Shown piece by piece: positions 10,865-22,010 of a DNA stretch of 64,000 nucleotides; the first letter of the stretch is position 1; the number at the start of each line of letters is the position of its first letter. Origin of the DNA: Dolomedes plantarius (taxonomy: Eukaryota > Arthropoda > Arachnida > Araneae > Dolomedidae); NCBI GenBank assembly GCA_907164885.2, contig OU015492.1, positions 46,156,893-46,220,892 on the forward strand. Direction: 5' to 3'. A program made the position numbers and the translations under genes. A model generated the notes under the pieces. It saw only the letters and a program-made list of their open reading frames with translations. It was not told the DNA's origin and made no database searches.

Positions 10865-11562
10865 TGTAACGTCACGTGTTTTATGCGGTTCTCACGATCT
10901 GCGAAGAGCCTTCCCCAGCTGCAAGATTTAAAAAACACAAGACATGTGTAGCCCTGCATTCTAAAATTCTGTGGGGGACTAAAAAACGATACCAACAAAT
11001 GCCGCGAGAGTTTTTGGCCTGAAAGTTAATCCCAGGCATAGCGATTTCTTTACCAAGCTGTGGGAGTAAATGTTTGGAAAACGGAAGCGTCTCCCATCAC
11101 CGTCATAAAGCTGTCTTTCTTAGCGATAGCTCTATGCGACTTTGTCACTGGAATGTAATAAAGTTTCGGCGTTAAGAAGAGCTGTCAGCCGATAATCTGC
11201 CGACCCCCCCCCCCGGTTTTGGGAAAGCAATTTTTAAGAAGACGGCCGCCACCGAAGTTTTCAAGCCGAGAGAGAGTCAGAGAGAGTTGGAGAATTTGAG
11301 AGAGATTGTCATGTAACATCGAGCTAGGTAGACGTGTTTTTTGGAAGCTCCTGTTGAGACCATGGGTCTGGGAGAGTACGCTGTGAACTGCAATTAAATT
11401 AATTAAATATGTTGTAATTGTTTAATGTTTAATTTTTTTGCAAATAAATTTCCTTGTTAAGTTTCTGTTTAAAGAATTGACTTTTTCATTATAATTAGGA
11501 CTCTGTCTTTCCTGGTCATGAATTCAGTAATAGTAATTTTAAAACAAGCCTCAGACTTAACA
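10865..11562 (+). mobile_element. LTR-like block (possible solo LTR)
   Basis: A GC-richer segment starts TGTAACGTCACGTG and can be closed at ACTTAACA, giving the TG...CA ends of an LTR. It contains a C homopolymer (about 11203-11214), a purine-rich GAGAGA stretch, and AATAAA at 11443 in the position expected of an LTR polyadenylation signal. I see no matching second LTR, no primer-binding site, no polypurine tract and no target duplication in the window. It could instead be an unrelated unique GC-rich region. Confidence 0.3.
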
Positions 11563-12997
11563 ACTTATCGTGATGACACAGCATATTCATAGACAAATAC
11601 AAACTTATATGTCTATGTTTCAATTTTGCAGCCAACATCACATAGAGTATGGAGTTGAAAGCTTCCACAAAGCTCCCATACGGGTTTGAATCATGACTGA
11701 GTAGTGGACGTTCCTCGACTGTCCACTTATCGGAAGTAGTGGTGTTCGTTTTATAGTGATCTCATTAGAAAAAAGCCAACATACTCGTTGTATGGATGGG
11801 CGAACATCCTCAAGTCAAATACCTATCGCTTGGAAGAAAAAAATATTTAAATTTTTGTGCAGTTTTTTATGTAAGGTAATTCCTCTTCTTGCACTGTATC
11901 GTCCCATGACTATGAACTCTGATCTCTCAATTAATATTTTACCTTTACTTTAGAGCGACGGAAATTATAAGAAAATTTTATCACCTACTGATGAGAGTAA
12001 AATTGAATATCATCAGGCTCTTAAACTGAAAAAGGAGAGTTAATTTACATTTTGAAATCTAGTAAGCTCACATGAGAAAATTAAAAAAAAAAGTCCGCTC
12101 AGTATATTATGAGAATATTGAGCATACACTTTAATTAACACATATTAAAAAAGGCCTGTAAGAGTATTCATGCCTTTTTCAAGTATATATATCAATACCA
12201 AATAATCGAGTCAGAAATTGTGTTTATATGCTTTTTAAGTGCTTGAATATATTAAAAAGTATATAAATTCTTTAAACAATCTTCAAAATAGCAAAGCTTT
12301 AAAAAGAGTTTTCGTAAGAATTTAAAAGTAATTAATTTTAATTGACAAATTAATAGGCATAATATATATCTTTTAATTATATTTTTTTAATAATATTTCT
12401 TTATTAAAAATATTCACACAAAACTAATTATAATTTTCCCCCCTTTTATCGAAATTCTTATACATCAGTGTGGTACCTTATACTTTTGAATTATAGACAT
12501 TTTTTTTATAGCCCAATTTAAAAACTGTAGTTAAAGTAGTATTTCAGTTCTTTTTGTGCGTTTGTATTTATTGAAAATATGTAAAGAGATTGAATAGAGA
12601 GTAATAAATATTCTGAGGCAAAAAATAAATAAATAAATATACATCAATAGAATGTAATCCTAATAGCAATGAGTGATCGTTTTATTTACTCGATGCGAAG
12701 AAATGAAAGTTACATTTCTCGTAACGTTATACATTTATAACGCTACTAATAAACGTTTTAATACCTTAATAACGCTACACCTTTACTCTGTACATCTGGA
12801 ATTAGAGTTTGACAGTTGAAGTTAATCTAGTTATGCATATGTATTGATAATCTAGTTATGCATATGTAAGTACTCCAAGTGGCTAATTATGCATCTCAAA
12901 AAATAAGGCATTTCATATCAAGTGTTCGAAAGCAAATATCACTCTTATAAATAATTGATACTGTGACGGATATACACTATTGGAAAGCGCCCTTAAG
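11563..12997. other. AT-rich, no gene seen
   Basis: Long A/T tracts. Near 12786 occurs TTTACTCTGTACATCT, a motif that returns at 13580 and 13897. ATCTAGTTATGCATATGTA appears twice at 12827-12868. No coding frame is supported. Confidence 0.4.
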
Positions 12998-13387
12998 ATT
13001 GCTGTGTACTAACCCTATTGAATTCGCTCACCTCAATGTTAATCTATGGAGAAAATGTGCCCAAGAATTGCCGACTTGGATTGAAAGAGTTTGTTTTTTA
13101 AATTATAGTCCGTAATAGAAAAGGAAATTTTGAACCTTCAGACATTTTTCGTTTTAAAAAAATGCAAATAATATTTTTAAATTTAAATCATTCGGGGGTG
13201 TGTGTGTGTGTGGAAATCTGGTATAGTGTGTTTTAACACTCCTCAATTCCTTTGGTAGACGCAATTTATAAAATGAATTCTGTTGCAAGGTGCATTAAAG
13301 TTCAAGCTTTCTGAAAATATCATTTTTATTGGATATTCAGCATTTATGAAGCTGTAAATAGTAGACACATTTTTTTCCTTAGGTTAA
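12998..13387 (+). mobile_element. Inverted-repeat DNA element, copy A
   Basis: The block from TGTGTACTAACCC to about 13387 matches 49577-49965 with its interior in the opposite orientation, while the terminal CTATGGAGAAAATGTG motif appears at both ends of both copies (at the right end here as AGACACATTTTTTTCC). The layout is that of a transposon with terminal inverted repeats and no visible transposase. A (GT)n run at 13198-13212 lies inside. The right terminus is cut off by the GC-rich repeat that begins at 13388. Confidence 0.7.
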
Positions 13388-13556
13388 GAGCCCCGGGTAG
13401 CCCCAATTGGTCGGCAGATCTGTACCGTCCGTCCGGCGCCCAGGCCCATAACATGCATAAACCGAACAGGGGAAATCCACCAGCGGCTGAGTTTGCAGGT
13501 TTTGCTACGCAGCGTCTGGTTGTCAGGTTCACCATTGTCGTATGGACTAACTGTCC
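13388..13556 (+). mobile_element. GC-rich SINE-like repeat R2, copy A
   Basis: The segment from GAGCCCCGGG to CTAACTGTCCCGG is homologous to the reverse complement of 33617-33814, sharing landmarks such as ATTGGTCGGCAGAT and TTCACCATTGTCGTATGG. No tRNA boxes could be identified, so the promoter type is unknown. The 63-codon minus frame (13344-13535) is not a gene. Confidence 0.75.
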
Positions 13557-13577
13557 CGGCTGACTCTAATTTTGTGA

Positions 13578-13937
13578 ATTACTCTGTACATCTATGAATA
13601 TGACTATCTATACCTATGGCTGTCTCGGGGAAGTAGTATCCTCCATGGGAGTTGTAAAATGCACTGTGTTTGGCGTCGGTTACCCCAACCACCACGTGGT
13701 TCCGGCCGGTTTACTGGACATTGTCCAGGCTAATAGGGGCAGGGGTTGGTGACCTAGTCTAACTCCTTTTGGAGTAAGTTCTAACTGGTTAAAAAGACCA
13801 TAAACAAACTTTCGAATCTGCGTGTCTGAACACAGCGACCAATCGTTTTCAGCCAATTACCGCATGCCCTCGGGTGGGTCGGATTAAATTTTGGATTACT
13901 CTGTACATAAGTATGTGTATCGGTATCCCTATACCTT
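13578..13937. repeat. GC-rich block between direct repeats of ATTACTCTGTACAT
   Basis: The 14-mer is exact at 13578-13591 and 13895-13908, and similarity continues weakly for about 25 more bases on the 3' side of each. The 303 bp between is much richer in GC than its surroundings. It could be a retroposed insert with target duplications. However, the same motif also occurs at about 12786, which argues for a short interspersed repeat unit. No open frame of interest. Confidence 0.5.
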
Positions 13938-14239
13938 AATTATCGTACACCTATATGACCTCTGTAGTTAAAATATATCATTGAAGTTTTTATATATCCA
14001 CAGGACTTCACAAGAAAGTTGGTGTTAGCTGCAATTCCTTGGCCGGCCCCTTAGTGGATATTCTGAAGAGTGAAACTAACTGTTAATTCAGTAATAGCAC
14101 TTAATCATTTAGATTATCTAATATAAATATTCGTTTCTTCAATTACTAATTCATATAATTTTCTTAGACCTAAATAAAATTTTTTCAGCGTCAAACCAGT
14201 TTTCTTACGGATCTGAGGAAACACACAAAGGATATTACT

Positions 14240-14596
14240 ATGGTGTTATGGCAGATGTTGATACGTCCGAAAAATTCAACTTTACGTTTTAAGTTGATAT
14301 GATACACTTAAAATTGGGTCTTTAATGTGGCGAAAGATGATAGTGGAATTATGAAACAATACTAAGTTATTCGTATTCGCAAATGCTGTTATGTATAAAA
14401 GAGGTAATACTTGGTCCCTAATTGAAAATTTTCAGTGAAGACCAGCCATATGCTTTAGGTTGAATATGAATATTAACTATAAATATTTGGATTGAAAAAC
14501 TTAATTGAGGGATTTTATACTTCACAACAAAAGTTACTTTTTTAATTTACCGAAAACATGAAAAATAACTTATCAACATCTGCCATAATGCCACAG
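14240..14596 (+). mobile_element. MITE family R3, copy A
   Basis: Ends form an inverted repeat: TATGGCAGATGTTGATA on the left, with the reverse complement of TATCAACATCTGCCATA on the right. The whole segment aligns in the same orientation with 23748-24126, so this is a mobile family and not a local structure. AT-rich interior, no coding frame. Superfamily undecided. Confidence 0.82.
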
Positions 14597-14978
14597 ACTT
14601 AAATTTAGAAACTTTAAATCTTTACTAAACAAACTGTGTCGATAAAATTATGTGCATTTGGTATTTGTGTTTTAATCAGGCCCACTATAGAAGTGATGAA
14701 AGCATTTCGTAAAAAATATACTGCTTTTAAATATTTTCTCAAATACTACTGAAAGCTTATTTTACGGTTTGCTTGTATAATCTGTTTGAAAGATCGATAA
14801 CTAATGACAAAATGGGAAGAGTTAAAACACATTTTGGTTCATAAATACGCGGATCGAGGAGAGCAAATTTTTATTGATGCGCCTTTGCCAGTTTTTCTTG
14901 TTTGATTGCTGTCAAACAATTTACTACTGTTAGTATAAATTGAGGTAAAATGAATTGTTCAACTTCATTTGAGGTATA

Positions 14979-15158
14979 CAGTGAAATTTCTCCAGCCCTG
15001 TTCGACGGCTACCCCTCTAAATGGATATATATTATTCAGTACCTATTGTAGACTCCACAGAGCCAATGTTATGGAAGAAACCTCTTTCCGACGGCCACCC
15101 CTCAACACGGCCACTTTTTTCCGGAACCGTTATTGGCTGCCATAGAGAAGTTTCACTG
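14979..15158. mobile_element. Tigger/pogo-like MITE, 180 bp
   Basis: The ends CAGTGAAA...TTTCACTG lie between TA dinucleotides (14977-14978 and 15159-15160), as in Tc1/mariner-superfamily elements. GACGGCTACCCCTC and GACGGCCACCCCTC recur inside in direct orientation. No transposase. Confidence 0.75.
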
Positions 15159-15159
15159 T

Positions 15160-15780
15160 ATTTATAAATCCTAAAAAAAATAGAAAATTAGTTTATTGAG
15201 AAGACTGGGATTTATATTATGTACACAATAGTGTCGTGTCATCTGTGTGCATCGATTAAGTTTTTTAAAAAAATTACTTTCCAGTGATTCTAAAATTTTA
15301 TTTTGACGTAATTTTATCCTTCAGTTTCCTATGTAATCCAATACAGCAGCTTTCTTTAATCCCTTTTATTCTTATTTTTAAACTTTTCTAGATAAGTGCA
15401 GAATTTATTACACATTTACTACTATTATTATTATATCGTGAATATAATAATTTTTATACAAATATATCATATTATATCATGATATTGTTATATTTATCAT
15501 GATTTATATATCATGAATATTTGTATCATGAATAAATGTTCTTAGTTTGTTATTATACTCTGGCGAGCATAATATAACAACGGACTATCGATTGTTATGA
15601 TTACTGTATGAAAAGACATACATTCGTTCACGTCTAAAGATTTTCAATAAATCCCGATTTTAGACTTCATTGATTTTTCCTTTTTTGTTTTAACTTTTTA
15701 ATCGATAAAACCTGAACTTTCCTTCATCCATTATCTATATGTCGGCATCTAGGTGACTCGAAGTTCAAAATGTAATTTAA
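15160..15780. repeat. AT-rich stretch with ATATCATGA array
   Basis: Between about 15430 and 15540 the motif ATATCATGA and variants recur irregularly, giving a low-order repeat of A, T and TCATGA blocks. The rest is ordinary AT-rich sequence with no gene. Confidence 0.6.
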
Positions 15781-15984
15781 CCGGTCGAAATTCCCAGGAC
15801 AGGGTTACCGTATCAAGTCCCCAAATCTCACACATTCGATGACAGTCCCTAATAACTTCTTAATAGACACCTGAAGCGTATCACCGAGCTAAAAGCAGAA
15901 CCACACAAACTCCGAACACTCTCTTCTAATAACAAGATCTTTCATAACGAGAAAATAAATGTCCTGTGTCGTCTGCTACCAGAT

Positions 15985-16156
15985 ATTAGCAGCCCCGGAT
16001 CGAAATTTCGCGCCGCTGATCTGCGACAGATGGCGCCAGCGTCTCCTCCCGTTTTCCATTAAGGCCGGTCGGCGGGGGCCCAAGTTCCGACAGTCGAGCT
16101 GAAACCCAGCGGTCGTTCGGGTGGTGCTGTGCCAGGGCTATGCGATCGCGGTGAAA
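15985..16156 (+). promoter_or_regulatory. CpG-dense, TATA-less 5' region of the exon at 16157
   Basis: This stretch contrasts sharply with the AT-rich surroundings and is dense in CpG (GATCGAAATTTCGCGCCGC, GGCCGGTCGGCGGGGGCC). It carries no mobile-element hallmarks and lies immediately upstream of an ATG in good context. No TATA box is visible near the likely start. The motif CAGATGGCGCC at 16027-16037 fits the core reported for arthropod CTCF sites. The combination suggests a promoter and 5' UTR. The transcription start cannot be fixed by eye. Confidence 0.5.
16140..16154 (+). CDS. Four-codon upstream ORF
   Basis: ATG-CGA-TCG-CGG-TGA lies within the predicted 5' UTR and stops two bases before the ATG at 16157. 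If the transcript starts further upstream, ribosomes would have to leak past or reinitiate, which could dampen translation of the main frame. This is seen directly in the sequence; its use is inferred. Confidence 0.35.
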   Translation: MRSR

Positions 16157-16265
16157 ATGCGAGGATTATGCGAGAGGATGCCGACGTATATCGCAACCAC
16201 GTGGTGGGTCGATGCCGCAGTTCTTTGCTCTGTGGTGGTTTTGTTCTGTGGCAGCTCCGCTCAAG
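16157..16265 (+). CDS. First coding exon of a secreted or membrane protein (signal peptide)
   Basis: The exon encodes 36 residues plus one base. Residues 1-17 form a short basic N-region with Arg2 and Arg7. Residues 20-30 are a hydrophobic core rich in Ala, Val and Leu, followed by Cys-Gly-Ser-Ser-Ala|Gln, a good signal peptidase site. It ends at CAAG|GTGAGG, a consensus splice donor, leaving phase 1. Signal-peptide exons that end in phase 1 are common in extracellular modular proteins such as Ig- or EGF-domain families. The ATG has A at -3 (GAAAATGC). A second in-frame ATG at 16178 (GAGAGGATGC) would give a more usual signal length. No downstream exon that continues in phase 1 could be identified, so the gene is unknown and the first intron is probably very long. 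GC and CpG content set it apart from everything nearby. Confidence 0.6.
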
Positions 16266-16427
16266 GTGAGGGCCACTTTTTGGTCGTTAGTTGTGCGTCC
16301 AATAATATATGGGTATTTATTTCCAAGGACCCCTGACCACACTTTTTTTTAATCGAGATCTCGTGGTCCGTGGAAGATTTTTGGAACTTTTTTATATTGC
16401 TACCCAAATTTCCTTTATAGGAAATCA

Positions 16428-16474
<47 letters not shown>

Positions 16475-17288
16475 CTTCTTCACACATCGATCGAAAGGAG
16501 AGAAACATCATGAAAAGTGTTAAAAAATGATTAAAACTTTGTAGAATTAAAGTTCTCGATGAATAAGCAATATATACATCGTGTGGTTCAACCACGGTCA
16601 TATGCCACCCATCAGCAGAAAAACTCCCAAATATGAAAAAAAAGACGAAAAGTGGGATAAAAGACTTCATAAAATTACTTAAAAGTGGGGAATACTATGA
16701 CATTGTTATATTAGCAATAATTAAATTAATTCCTATTTTTCAGTTTAGAGTAGTGTATCACGTATGCACGACTCCTTCGTAAATTCATTATTATACATTA
16801 ATTAAAGGTAATTATTTCCTTACGGGTTATGGTTCCGCTAGAAAATTTACAGCTGGATCAAGCTTCCGGTAAGTTAAATTAGAAATGAGATTCTGCAACT
16901 TTCACAGCTAGCGGACCAAATTCTTTTATAAAAAATATTTTGGCAAAACCCTTATATTCATCCCTGAATCTTTTTTGAAATTTTGAATAATCAAAGGATC
17001 ACAAAGTTTAAGACTGACAAGGTTTATCAACATAAGGGAATGGTCTATATAGGTGTTTTTAATACTTTTTATGATCACTGTGCGTCGTCATTTATTGGTG
17101 CACTTCTGTCAAATTCAGTATCTGGCATGTTGACCGAAACACAAACACTCACAAAAGTACGAGTAAAATTCACAAAAAAAGAAGCATATACTTTTTGAAC
17201 ATTAATAAGTCTATAAGCCCATAATCCAGCTTTTAAATGATTTTGGTTACAGAAAGAACATCATCATCTGTGGCCGTAAACTTCCATC
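16266..17288. other. Presumed start of intron 1; AT-rich
   Basis: Begins with the donor GTGAGGGCC and quickly returns to AT-rich sequence. A (TA)n run lies at 16429-16471. The open frames at 16309-16530 and 16425-16670 run through that repeat. No further exon seen. Confidence 0.4.
16429..16471. repeat. (TA)n microsatellite
   Basis: About 21 uninterrupted TA units. Confidence 0.95.
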
Positions 17289-17351
17289 GATCTGATGATC
17301 ACAGTTTCGGATCCACTGCTTTAGTGGATCCGAAACTGTGATCATCAGATC
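17289..17351. repeat. Perfect 29-bp hairpin with 5-nt loop
   Basis: The arm 17289-17317 (starting GATCTGATGATCACAG) is followed by the loop GCTTT and an exact reverse complement at 17323-17351. No mismatch in 29 bp implies a young structure or selection on it. It is not embedded in a recognisable transposon. A TTTGGTTTAGAGCG motif about 20 bases downstream weakly recalls the tail of the 3429 SINE family. Confidence 0.9.
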
Positions 17352-17359
17352 CGTTGGTG

Positions 17360-20050
17360 GGTTGTTTGGTTTAGAGCGTTGCCATTATTTTTACCGTGAT
17401 GGCTGAACTAACCGCAACCTACACATTAATCCGATTCCGGATCTGCTTCATATCGCTGATACACGACGAAATGGCTACGTATTTAAATACAATCGGAAGC
17501 TAAGTTTTGATATCTTACTCAACAAATCCGATTTGGTAATCAAAAGAGGATAATTTTTAAATTTATAAGATGACATTTTAGCATGGGGATTATTAAAATG
17601 TCATTAACGCAAAATGAGGTCCCAGTTTTAGTCATTTCACCTAAAAGGAAACTATCAAAGAGTTTATATATTTTAAAATGTTAAAAAATGATGTGTAGGG
17701 TTCTTACTAAAGTTCCGAATGTAAAATTAGGTTTTTAAAACTACAAAACGACAGTGACATGTTTTCGGAGGGGAAAATTATGGAAACATACCCTTGAGTA
17801 AGTTTGATCTGGGAGAAATGCCTAAAACTGAGGAAGCTCCTGAAATAATCAGGAATTGAGGAGGATTTCAGAGGTGTGTAGAAGAATTTTCTTTTGTCCA
17901 CTTGCTTAGTATTAAGTGTCTAAAATCAGAAACTGAATATTCAAAACATAAAGTTACGATTTTAAAATACGGGTTATTGGAATCATGACTACAGAACTGG
18001 ATAAATTCTGGTATGAAGGAGAAACATAAAACTTATTAAAACTCCATGGCATTTTTAACATTGTTCATTTTAGGACTGTAATAAAATTGAAATTATTAAA
18101 TATTAACATGTTTTAGATTTCTATAACCGAGCAATTTCAATGCATTTTCGAGACGGAAATGGGACTTAAATCTTTTTGAACATTTTAGTGTATTTTCACG
18201 CAATCATGTGAATATTAGTGTGAGAAATATATATACAATAATTTTAAACTTAAATTCACTGGGAGTCTAAAAGGAAGAGAATTTCTTTTGCATATGATAA
18301 AATGACAAATTTTATTTTAACTCTAAATATTTTAAAGCAGTATATTGGTACCAGCAATTTCGATTCTTTTCCTTTTACCTGTATGGCAGCAATATAGATA
18401 TTTTAAATTGATTAACATAGACAGGTTTCATTAATTAACAATATTTTTAAAAACTCTCTTGTAGGATTACTATAAACTATATTCGTGACTTCGTAAACGA
18501 TCAGGCTCGCGTGAGAAAAAAAAAATTAAAAGAGCAGAAAAGTTAGAGGAAAAAATATCAAGATTCGTATATAAATTTGAAATGTTTATCACCAAAAATT
18601 AATCACTTAATCTCCGGTACAGGATATGGGATTTCTACCATGAATTTAATAAGAGGAAAATACTATATAATCTATTTCATTACATCTATAGTGCTCTTTA
18701 CAGTGTAAAGGTATAGGTCAATAATTACTACGCGGAATCTCGAAATGTTATGCATTACACTAAATAGAATTAAAATCTGAAATTTATATTACGAAATGTT
18801 GGAGGCATGCAGCATCTTCCTGAGATGTACACTATAACTCATCCATACATGTTGCAAATCTATGTATTTCAGTTATCTAATAATAACCCTCGTGTAAAAA
18901 TTAAATATTGTGGTATAGAGGAGAATTTTAAGACTATCACATTTTTTCCCAAAAAATCTGATGCCTTATGTCATATCACCATACATACTGTTATTAACAC
19001 ATTAATTTTTGATGTCACATCATAGAAATTCGTTTTTCAGTCATTTTCTATTGCCTAGAAATATTTCAAAAGGTACACCCTTCAGAGATTGGAGTAAATT
19101 TAATAATGAGTTTTTTATTAAGTTTAAAATGAAGTTATGAGTTACAATGGTTATAGGAGACTTCTTGTTTTTCCTTGCGTTATGAAAACATCATTATTAT
19201 GGTAACATTATTATGGTAATCATATTCTAGGCATATAAAAGTATTAAACAATTAATTCGAAAACAATTACAAACATTTATAAAGTACTTAGATAATAGTC
19301 AATGATCGAAGTTTGTATAAAAAAATTAAAATATAAGAGACTAACTGAGAATAAGGGATTTGTATATACGAACATCGACAGACTAGTGTTTAAAAATCAA
19401 AGACGTCTGCATACATCAGGAATTTTACAGTGTAAATTTGTTATACAAAATAATAGTTTTTTTTTCATTTTTAAGAATAGTTCCAAGAATCTTTAAGACT
19501 GTAACGATGCTTTCATACCTTAAATTTTTTAGTAAATTTATTTCATATGATCGATATAATTCTTCACTATCTTAATATATTAAATGGTTCCATTAAAAAC
19601 ATTTCTTACGGTTTTGAATAAATGGAATCTCTGTGGTAATTTATGTTTTCATCTCTGTCAAACTTATGCGTAACATGACTTTTGACACTATTTATGAAAG
19701 CTCTGTGAAGACCGTAGTTTACAGAATTAAAGGGTGTTTCTGCACTTGCGACATTTAACCGTAACCGTAACTTAACTAATAGCAGATTTTAATAGAAAAA
19801 CAGCGTTACAAGTTCTTGTTTTCAACATAGCTGTCGGATTCATATCTTTTTTCTTGATCATTTTGTTTCCTCACAGAAAAAAATGCAGATGATTGTTGGT
19901 TAGTTGGTTGATACCGTTGCGGTCAACATTAATATGCAGATTATCCGTGTAAGCGTTTGCTGTAATGATACGACCTTTTACGTAGCAGTATCTGTATCTC
20001 GTAGCATTTTTCTTCTAAATCTAGATGAGAAAACGACGTCATCGGAATTA
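17360..20050. other. AT-rich, no supported gene
   Basis: A stretch at about 17400-17500 is slightly GC-richer (AACCGCAACC, CGATTCCGGATC) without a usable frame. Frames at 18807-19025, 19302-19496 and 19904-20128 are short and unrecognised. Small direct repeats such as CATTATTATGGTAA occur twice at 19190-19220. Confidence 0.4.
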
Positions 20051-20519
20051 CATAAACATGTGTTGTTTGGCAAAAATATTCACAGACTTTTGAGACAAAT
20101 ATATTCAGAAAAAGATGTTTTGAAATGATTGATAATGAATTATTTATAATTCATTAAAAATTGGGCACTTGTTGTAATATGATACTTTCAGATACTTTAG
20201 AACCGATTCAAAATAAATTTAAAATTGGATATAAATATGTGATAGTAAACTTAGCCTTTATTGCACACCACCACTAAATGCTGGATTCAATTTATGGAAA
20301 ATAAATATTAGTCATTTCATGATAGGAGTTTTTTCTTCATTTAATATAAACCGAACGTTCGTTTAATATAATATGAACGTTACATTAAATCTAATATTTA
20401 CGAGATTAACAGCCATTACAGGACTAAAATTGTAAATATATTTATAATCATTGACTATTAGTTTTAAATTTTTTTAAGAGCGAGTGAAAACCATTAAATT
20501 TTTAAAAGCTATTTTTTTT
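20051..20519 (+). repeat. Duplicated unit R4, copy 1
   Basis: This segment recurs nearly unchanged at 21405-21862 (offset about 1,344 bp) and, for its last part, at 20936-21110. It holds CATAAACATG at the start and AACGTTCGTTTAATATAATATGAACGTT-like inverted half-sites near 20353. No coding frame is shared by the copies, so selection for a protein is unlikely. Confidence 0.88.
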
Positions 20520-20935
20520 TGCCGTATGAGCTTATCAATATATGATACGCTGATTTATTGCAGAGTATTGTCCACTCTTGCCTGATTCATAACATATTTA
20601 ATACGGATATTAAAAGTGGATGCATCCTTACCATCGTGCAATTAGTTATCACCTTGAAGCACATATCATGTATTTGAATTGCAATTATAAATTTAAATTT
20701 GCTTATTTAATAATTGGCAAATTCAATAATTGTTATCTGTTTTTTTCTCATATCATGCATAGCGATTCCGAGTACTGATGATCATATGTACAGTAACTCT
20801 AGCTGCTGAAAAAGAGCAAAATGAAAGGTGCCTTGTTTTTAAATATAAATTTATTATATTTTATTTATTTATTTTTGGACAAAATGATGTACTTTATTTA
20901 TGGCCATCCTTTAAGCCACAGTGTACGTAGCCACA

Positions 20936-21110
20936 GAGTTTTTTCTTCATTTAATATAAAATGAACGTTCGTTTAATATAATATGAACGTTACGTTAAAT
21001 GTAATATTTACTAGATTAACAGCTATTGCAGGACTAAAATTGTAAACTTACTTAGTTTTTCTTTAGTAAGAATGAAAAACTAAAAATTATTAAAAACTGG
21101 TTTTGTTTTT
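20936..21110 (+). repeat. Duplicated unit R4, partial copy 2
   Basis: Starts at GAGTTTTTTCTTCATTTAAT, which corresponds to 20326 in copy 1, and fades out after about 170 bases. Only the 3' part of the unit is represented. Confidence 0.82.
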
Positions 21111-21404
21111 TTAAAGGCGTATATTCTATTTTTTTGAACAAATATACAAAGTATGAGTATTTCCCTGTAATTTATGCATTACAGTAGATAAAATAAAACA
21201 GCTGGTATCCATACCGGTGCAGTTTCAGAAGGCAATATCCTCGCAAAGAAAGCTTTTTAATAAGTAAAAGAACAAACTGGGATTTTTTTCTGCATGGAAG
21301 ATCAAGTTACGGCAAAAATTCGTATAAAATCCGATAAAAAAGTAAGATAAAAGATTTAAATAGACGTTGTTTGTGTCACATTACGGATTGTGCTCCTTGT
21401 TTTT

Positions 21405-21862
21405 CATAAACATGTATTGTTTGGCAAAAATATTCAGAGACTTTTGGGAAAAATATATTCAGGAAATGATATTTTGAAATGATTGATAATGAATTCATTA
21501 AAAATTGTTTGCTTGATGGGATATGATACTTTCAGATACTTTAGAACCGATTCAAAATAAATTTAAAATTGGATATAAATATGTGATAGTAAACTTAGCC
21601 TTTATTGCACACCACCACTAAATGCTGGATTCAATTTATGGAAAATAAAAATTAGTCATTTCATGATAGGAGTTTTTTCTTCATTTAATATAAAATGAAC
21701 TTTCGTTTAATATAATATGAACGTTACGTTAAATGTAATATTTACTAGATTAACAACTATTGCAGGACTAAAATTGTAAATATGTTTATAATAATTGACT
21801 ATTAGTTTTAAATTTTGTTAACAGCGAGTGAAAAATATTAAATTTTTAAAAGCCATTTTTTT
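21405..21862 (+). repeat. Duplicated unit R4, copy 3
   Basis: Near-identical partner of 20051-20519 in the same orientation, including the phrase TTAGCCTTTATTGCACACC. Differences are scattered substitutions and one short deletion near 21485. Confidence 0.88.
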
Positions 21863-21904
21863 CTCTTGTTGTTCAACTCGTCACGAGAAGTCATGCAAAA
21901 TTAG

Positions 21905-22010
21905 AATACCATCACTTCAGTTGGATCTATCAGTTAGAAGAACCAGGTCAGAAAGTCTCCAGGTCAGAAAAACAAGGTTCGATCCCGGTCCTAGGAAATG
22001 TTCATGAGTT
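21905..22010 (+). mobile_element. Possible tRNA-derived SINE remnant
   Basis: AAGGTTCGATCCCGGTCC at about 21970 is a strong box B-type sequence. It is preceded by an AGTTAGAAGAACCAGGTC segment at roughly the distance expected for a tRNA D-arm. The acceptor stem does not pair, so this is not a functional tRNA. No target duplication could be found. Confidence 0.35.

Noticed and set aside
13578..13908. 14-bp direct repeats as certain target duplications of a retroposon
   Set aside because: The same motif also occurs near 12786 and similarity extends beyond the 14 bases, so a simple target-duplication reading is not secure.
21960..21995. Functional tRNA gene around GGTTCGATCCC
   Set aside because: No acceptor stem or anticodon arm could be formed around the box B-like motif.
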